Positions 61,244 through 64,000 of a DNA stretch of 64,000 nt are shown here, one piece after another (positions within the stretch are counted from its first letter, which is position 1; the number at the start of each line of letters is the position of its first letter). Under the pieces are notes generated by a model. The model did not search any database and was not told the origin of the DNA. It worked only from the letters and a program-made list of their open reading frames with translations. A program made the translations under genes and the position numbers. This stretch comes from Acetobacteraceae bacterium (GTDB lineage Bacteria > Pseudomonadota > Alphaproteobacteria > Acetobacterales > Acetobacteraceae): the NCBI GenBank assembly GCA_947474705.1, contig CANJJS010000012.1, positions 1-64,000 of the forward strand. Direction: 5' to 3'.

Positions 61244-62155
61244 TCAGAGCCGTTTCGCGAGACGAGGGTCGAGCGCATCCCGCAGCCCGTCGCCAAGCAT
61301 GTTCACGGCGAGGACGGTGATGGACAGGAAAATGGCGGGGAAGAACACGATATAGGGTTTCACCTGCCAGAGCGCGCGGCCCTCGGCCATGATGTTGCCC
61401 CAGCTTGGGATGATCGGCGGCGTGCCGGCGCCAAGGAACGACAAGGTCGCTTCCGCGATCATGGCGGAGGCGCAGATGAACGTCGCCTGCACCATCAACG
61501 GCGCCAGCGTGTTCGGCAGAATGTGCTTCCAAATGATCACCGGGGTGCGCGTGCCCGACGCGATCGCCGCTTCCACATAGGGTTGCTCGCGCAGCGACAG
61601 GACGACGCCGCGCACGAGGCGGCAGACGCGCGGGAATTCCGTGATGGTGATCGCGATGATCACGTTCTTCATGGACGCGCGGGTCAGCGCCATCAACGCG
61701 ATCGCCAGCAGAATGCCGGGGATGGACATCAGCCCGTCCATGACGCGCATCACGACGGTATCGACCCGGCGCATGAAGCCCGCGACCAGTCCGATCGCGG
61801 TACCGATGATCGCGGCGAAGAACGCGACCGAGAACCCGACCGTCAGCGACACACGCGCGCCGTAAAGAACGCGCGAGTACACGTCGCGGCCCAGCATGTC
61901 CGTGCCGAACCAGTAAAGCTCGGACGGCGCGCGGGTGCGGCGCGCGGGCGCCAGCGCGGTCGGATCCTTGGTGAACAGGAACGGGGCGAAGATGGCGATC
62001 AACACCATCAACGCGACCACGGTGCCGCCGATCACGATCGTCGGATGGCCGTAGACGAAGCCCATCACCTTGCCGCGCTTCTTCGGCTCGGGCAGGACGT
62101 TGGGCAGCTCGGGCGCGGCGGTGTAATCGCCGCCAGGAATTGTTGAGGCGCTCAA
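61244..62155 (-). CDS. dppC: Dipeptide/oligopeptide ABC transporter permease, DppC-like
   Basis: The 303-residue inner-membrane permease has an N-terminal helix near 40-60 and the binding-protein-dependent transport domain, including [21 protein letters not shown], the EAA loop that contacts the ATPase. The start is TTG at 62155, overlapping the dppB stop as TTGA, with GAGG 8 bases upstream; the first ATG comes about 30 codons later and would remove the N-terminal tail. Coupled translation with dppB is likely. Confidence 0.9.
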   Translation of the reverse strand: MSASTIPGGDYTAAPELPNVLPEPKKRGKVMGFVYGHPTIVIGGTVVALMVLIAIFAPFLFTKDPTALAPARRTRAPSELYWFGTDMLGRDVYSRVLYGARVSLTVGFSVAFFAAIIGTAIGLVAGFMRRVDTVVMRVMDGLMSIPGILLAIALMALTRASMKNVIIAITITEFPRVCRLVRGVVLSLREQPYVEAAIASGTRTPVIIWKHILPNTLAPLMVQATFICASAMIAEATLSFLGAGTPPIIPSWGNIMAEGRALWQVKPYIVFFPAIFLSITVLAVNMLGDGLRDALDPRLAKRL

Positions 62156-63093
62156 TACCGGATCCTCGGGTCAAACACGGTGTAGAGAAGGTCCACGGCC
62201 AGGTTCACCAGCACGTAGTTGAAGCTGAACAGCAGCACGACGCCCTGGATGACCGGGTAGTCGCGGCGCAGGATCGCGTCCACCGTCAACCGGCCAAGGC
62301 CGGGGATGGCGAACACGCTTTCGGTCACCACGGCGCCGCCGATCAGCGCGGCGAAACCGATACCGACGATGGTGACGATCGGCACGGCGGCGTTTTTCAA
62401 AGCGTGCACGAACAGAATGGTCTTCTGCTCCACGCCCTTGGCCTTGGCCGTCCGCACATAATCCTGCGACAGAACGTCCAGCATGGTCGCGCGGGTGATG
62501 CGCGCGATCAGGGCCATGAAGATCAGGCCCAGCGCGATCGACGGCAGCAGCAGATTGCGCAGGAACGGCCACAGCCCCTGGCTGATGGACGTGAAGCCCT
62601 GCACCGGCAGCCAATCGAGTTGCAGCGCGAAGATATAGGCCAGCAGGTAACCGACCACGAAGACCGGGGTCGAAAACCCGAACACCGCGACCATCATCAC
62701 CGCGCGGTCGATCAGCGTGCCGTGTTTCCACGCCGCGATGACGCCCATCGGGATCGCCAGGCTCAGCGAGATAAACAACGTCAGGCACATCAGCGACAAG
62801 GTCGGCTCGATCCGCTGCGCGATCATGTGGCTGACCGGCAGGTTGGTGAAGATCGAAACGCCCAGATCGCCCCGCACCACGTTCCAGAGCCACTCGATGA
62901 AGCGGACCAGGAAGGGACGATCGAGTCCGAGCGAGGAGCGGATGCGCTCCACGTCGTCGGGCGTGGCCTGGTCGCCGGCGATGATCGCCGCCGGATCGCC
63001 CGGCGCCAGGTAAAGCAGGCTGAAGACGAACAGCGCCACCATCAGAACGACGGGGATGGTCGCCAGCACGCGGCGTATGAAATAAGCGAACAT
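62152..63093 (-). CDS. dppB: Dipeptide/oligopeptide ABC transporter permease, DppB-like
   Basis: The 313-residue permease has MFAYFIRRVLATIPVVLMVALFVFSLLYLAPGDPA as its first helix (the DppB/OppB hallmark) and the EAA-loop segment DYVRTAKAKGVEQKTILFVHALKN. It pairs with DppC as the membrane channel. It begins one base after the binding-protein stop and overlaps dppC. About six membrane segments are predicted from hydrophobicity. Confidence 0.92.
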   Translation of the reverse strand: MFAYFIRRVLATIPVVLMVALFVFSLLYLAPGDPAAIIAGDQATPDDVERIRSSLGLDRPFLVRFIEWLWNVVRGDLGVSIFTNLPVSHMIAQRIEPTLSLMCLTLFISLSLAIPMGVIAAWKHGTLIDRAVMMVAVFGFSTPVFVVGYLLAYIFALQLDWLPVQGFTSISQGLWPFLRNLLLPSIALGLIFMALIARITRATMLDVLSQDYVRTAKAKGVEQKTILFVHALKNAAVPIVTIVGIGFAALIGGAVVTESVFAIPGLGRLTVDAILRRDYPVIQGVVLLFSFNYVLVNLAVDLLYTVFDPRIRY

Positions 63094-63094
63094 G

Positions 63095-64000
63095 TCAGGT
63101 TTTGCTCACATCCCAAAAGACGGGGAACGGGGCTTTGACGATCCCCGAGACGTTGTTCCGCCAGGCCTGGTAGCCCTTGAAGAAACCGGTGGGGATATAC
63201 ACGACGTCGTCCATCGCCGCCTGGTTCAGATCGCCGGCGACTTTCTTTTCGGCCGCCAGATCGGCCGCGCCGTACCAGGCCTCGATCTTGCTCTGCACCG
63301 CGTCCGATTTCGGCCAGCCGAACCAGGCGGTCCCGCCGCTGGCGTTCAGCGCGATATAAGGCGCGGGGTTCACGCAGTCCGCGCCCGCGTGCCAGGTGTG
63401 AAAAATGTTCCAGCCGCCCTCGCCCGGCGGTTCCTTCTTGGCGCGGCGCTGGCCGACCGTGCCCCAGTCGAGCGCGGTGTACCGCACGTTCATGCCAATC
63501 TTTTTCAGCAGATCGGCGGTCACGTCGCCCTGCGCCTTGGTGATCGCGACATCGGTCGCCACCAGCAGGACAATGGGCTCGCCTTTGTAACCGGCCTCGG
63601 CGAGCAACTTCTTCGCCGCCTCGTATTTGCGCTCGCCCTTCAGCGGCTCGCCACCCTGTTCGGTGTACAAAGGCGTCCCCGGCGTGAAGAACCCCGGCAC
63701 TTCCTTCCACAGCGACTCGTCGTCGCCCACCACGGCGCGCATGTAATCGGCCTGGCTGAGCGCCAATTGCACCGCCCGGCGCGCCCGGACGTCGTTGAAC
63801 GGCGGGTGCAGGTGGTTGATGCGGAAGGACCCGATATTGCCCAGCGGATCGGCGATGTCGACGGAGACCCCCGCGGTTTTTTTAAGCTGGGGAACCAGGT
63901 CGGGCAGCGGCTGTTCCCACCAGTCGACCTCGCCGTTTTGCAGCGCGCCGGAGGCGGTGGCGGCGTCCGGCAGAATCTTCCATTCGATCCGGTCGAAATT
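63095..64000 (-). CDS. Dipeptide/oligopeptide ABC binding protein, 5' end cut by window edge
   Basis: The frame is open across the right edge, so only the C-terminal 301 residues are seen; the internal GTG/ATG candidates are not the start. It is a family 5 solute-binding protein: NGEVDWWEQPLPDLVPQLKK, INHLHPPFNDVRARRAVQLALSQADYMRAVVGDD, WNIFHTWHAGADCVNPAPY and PTGFFKGYQAWRNNVSG. It heads the dpp-type operon. The ligand may be a peptide or another small molecule; the part that is visible does not tell. Confidence 0.9.
   Translation of the reverse strand, partial: NFDRIEWKILPDAATASGALQNGEVDWWEQPLPDLVPQLKKTAGVSVDIADPLGNIGSFRINHLHPPFNDVRARRAVQLALSQADYMRAVVGDDESLWKEVPGFFTPGTPLYTEQGGEPLKGERKYEAAKKLLAEAGYKGEPIVLLVATDVAITKAQGDVTADLLKKIGMNVRYTALDWGTVGQRRAKKEPPGEGGWNIFHTWHAGADCVNPAPYIALNASGGTAWFGWPKSDAVQSKIEAWYGAADLAAEKKVAGDLNQAAMDDVVYIPTGFFKGYQAWRNNVSGIVKAPFPVFWDVSKT

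Noticed and set aside
60272-62146. 624-codon plus-strand frame opposite dppD and dppC
   Set aside because: Shadow of the ABC genes, with low-complexity Asp/Arg/His composition.

Overview
The window is about two-thirds G+C, densely packed and almost wholly bacterial chromosome. Codon use, frequent ATGA/TTGA stop-start overlaps, PEP-CTERM sorting signals and the gene families present fit an alphaproteobacterium. Acetobacteraceae or a near relative in the Rhodospirillales is my best guess (inference). There is no rRNA, tRNA, CRISPR array, prophage or conjugation module. The gene content is that of a metabolically versatile environmental organism: many SDR and aldo/keto reductases, amidohydrolases, CoA transferases, flavin enzymes and peptide/solute uptake.

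Layout. 1-148: end of an IS481-type insertion sequence whose transposase runs off the left edge. 170-5456: M20 amidohydrolase + DNA-3-methyladenine glycosylase I (preceded by a tiny ORF and an attenuator-like hairpin), iron alcohol dehydrogenase, class-I amidotransferase-like hydrolase and an SDR. 5552-6291: Phd/PIN toxin-antitoxin pair with a palindromic operator. 6319-10160: cupin, alpha/beta hydrolase, peroxiredoxin, DUF1194 protein, aldo/keto reductase. 10194-16254 (minus): LLM flavin enzyme, CoA-transferase A and B, large alpha/beta hydrolase, transglutaminase-like protein. 16418-25255: panB, amidohydrolase, a decayed sugar dehydrogenase next to a lactonase that has lost two metal ligands, M20 peptidase, thioesterase, a small cationic ORF, purB, and an aldehyde dehydrogenase. 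25460-26827: PEP-CTERM protein, GlcG/HbpS protein, decayed IS481 transposase.

26927-38705: amidohydrolase/SDR/flavin monooxygenase cluster, OmpA protein, SDRs, remnant of a second PEP-CTERM gene, kinase-like phosphotransferase, GFA protein, TauD dioxygenase, glycosyltransferase, an HtrA-like protein without its catalytic triad, and a PcaD/PcaC-like pair. 38818-39034: a large palindromic repeat with related copies near 52.3 and 60.2 kb. 39044-48335: MFS carrier, Fe-superoxide dismutase, phytoene-synthase-like protein, lytic transglycosylase, a two-gene polysaccharide-type ABC exporter with a shortened permease, a second TauD enzyme, SDR. 48529-59060: solute-binding protein, small ORF + oleate-hydratase-like protein, arabinonate-type dehydratase, amidase, aldo/keto reductase, glycerophosphodiesterase, and an overlapping small-protein/HTH pair. 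59113-64000 (minus): dipeptide/oligopeptide ABC operon in the order A (cut by the window edge), B, C, D, F.

How it works together. Several units look like parts of aromatic or xenobiotic catabolism: PcaIJ-like CoA transferase with LLM enzyme and hydrolase; PcaD/PcaC-like pair; flavin monooxygenase with SDR and amidohydrolase. Others resemble pieces of an oxidative pentose route: a dead sugar dehydrogenase, an altered lactonase, an arabinonate-type dehydratase, a semialdehyde dehydrogenase. Several proteins have visibly lost catalytic residues, so part of the region appears to be decaying or re-purposed. I found no single large, clearly new multi-gene system. The best leads are the two small ORFs (2.3 and 22.0 kb), the overlapping pair at 58.2-59.1 kb, the trimmed ABC exporter and the set of pseudo-enzymes.
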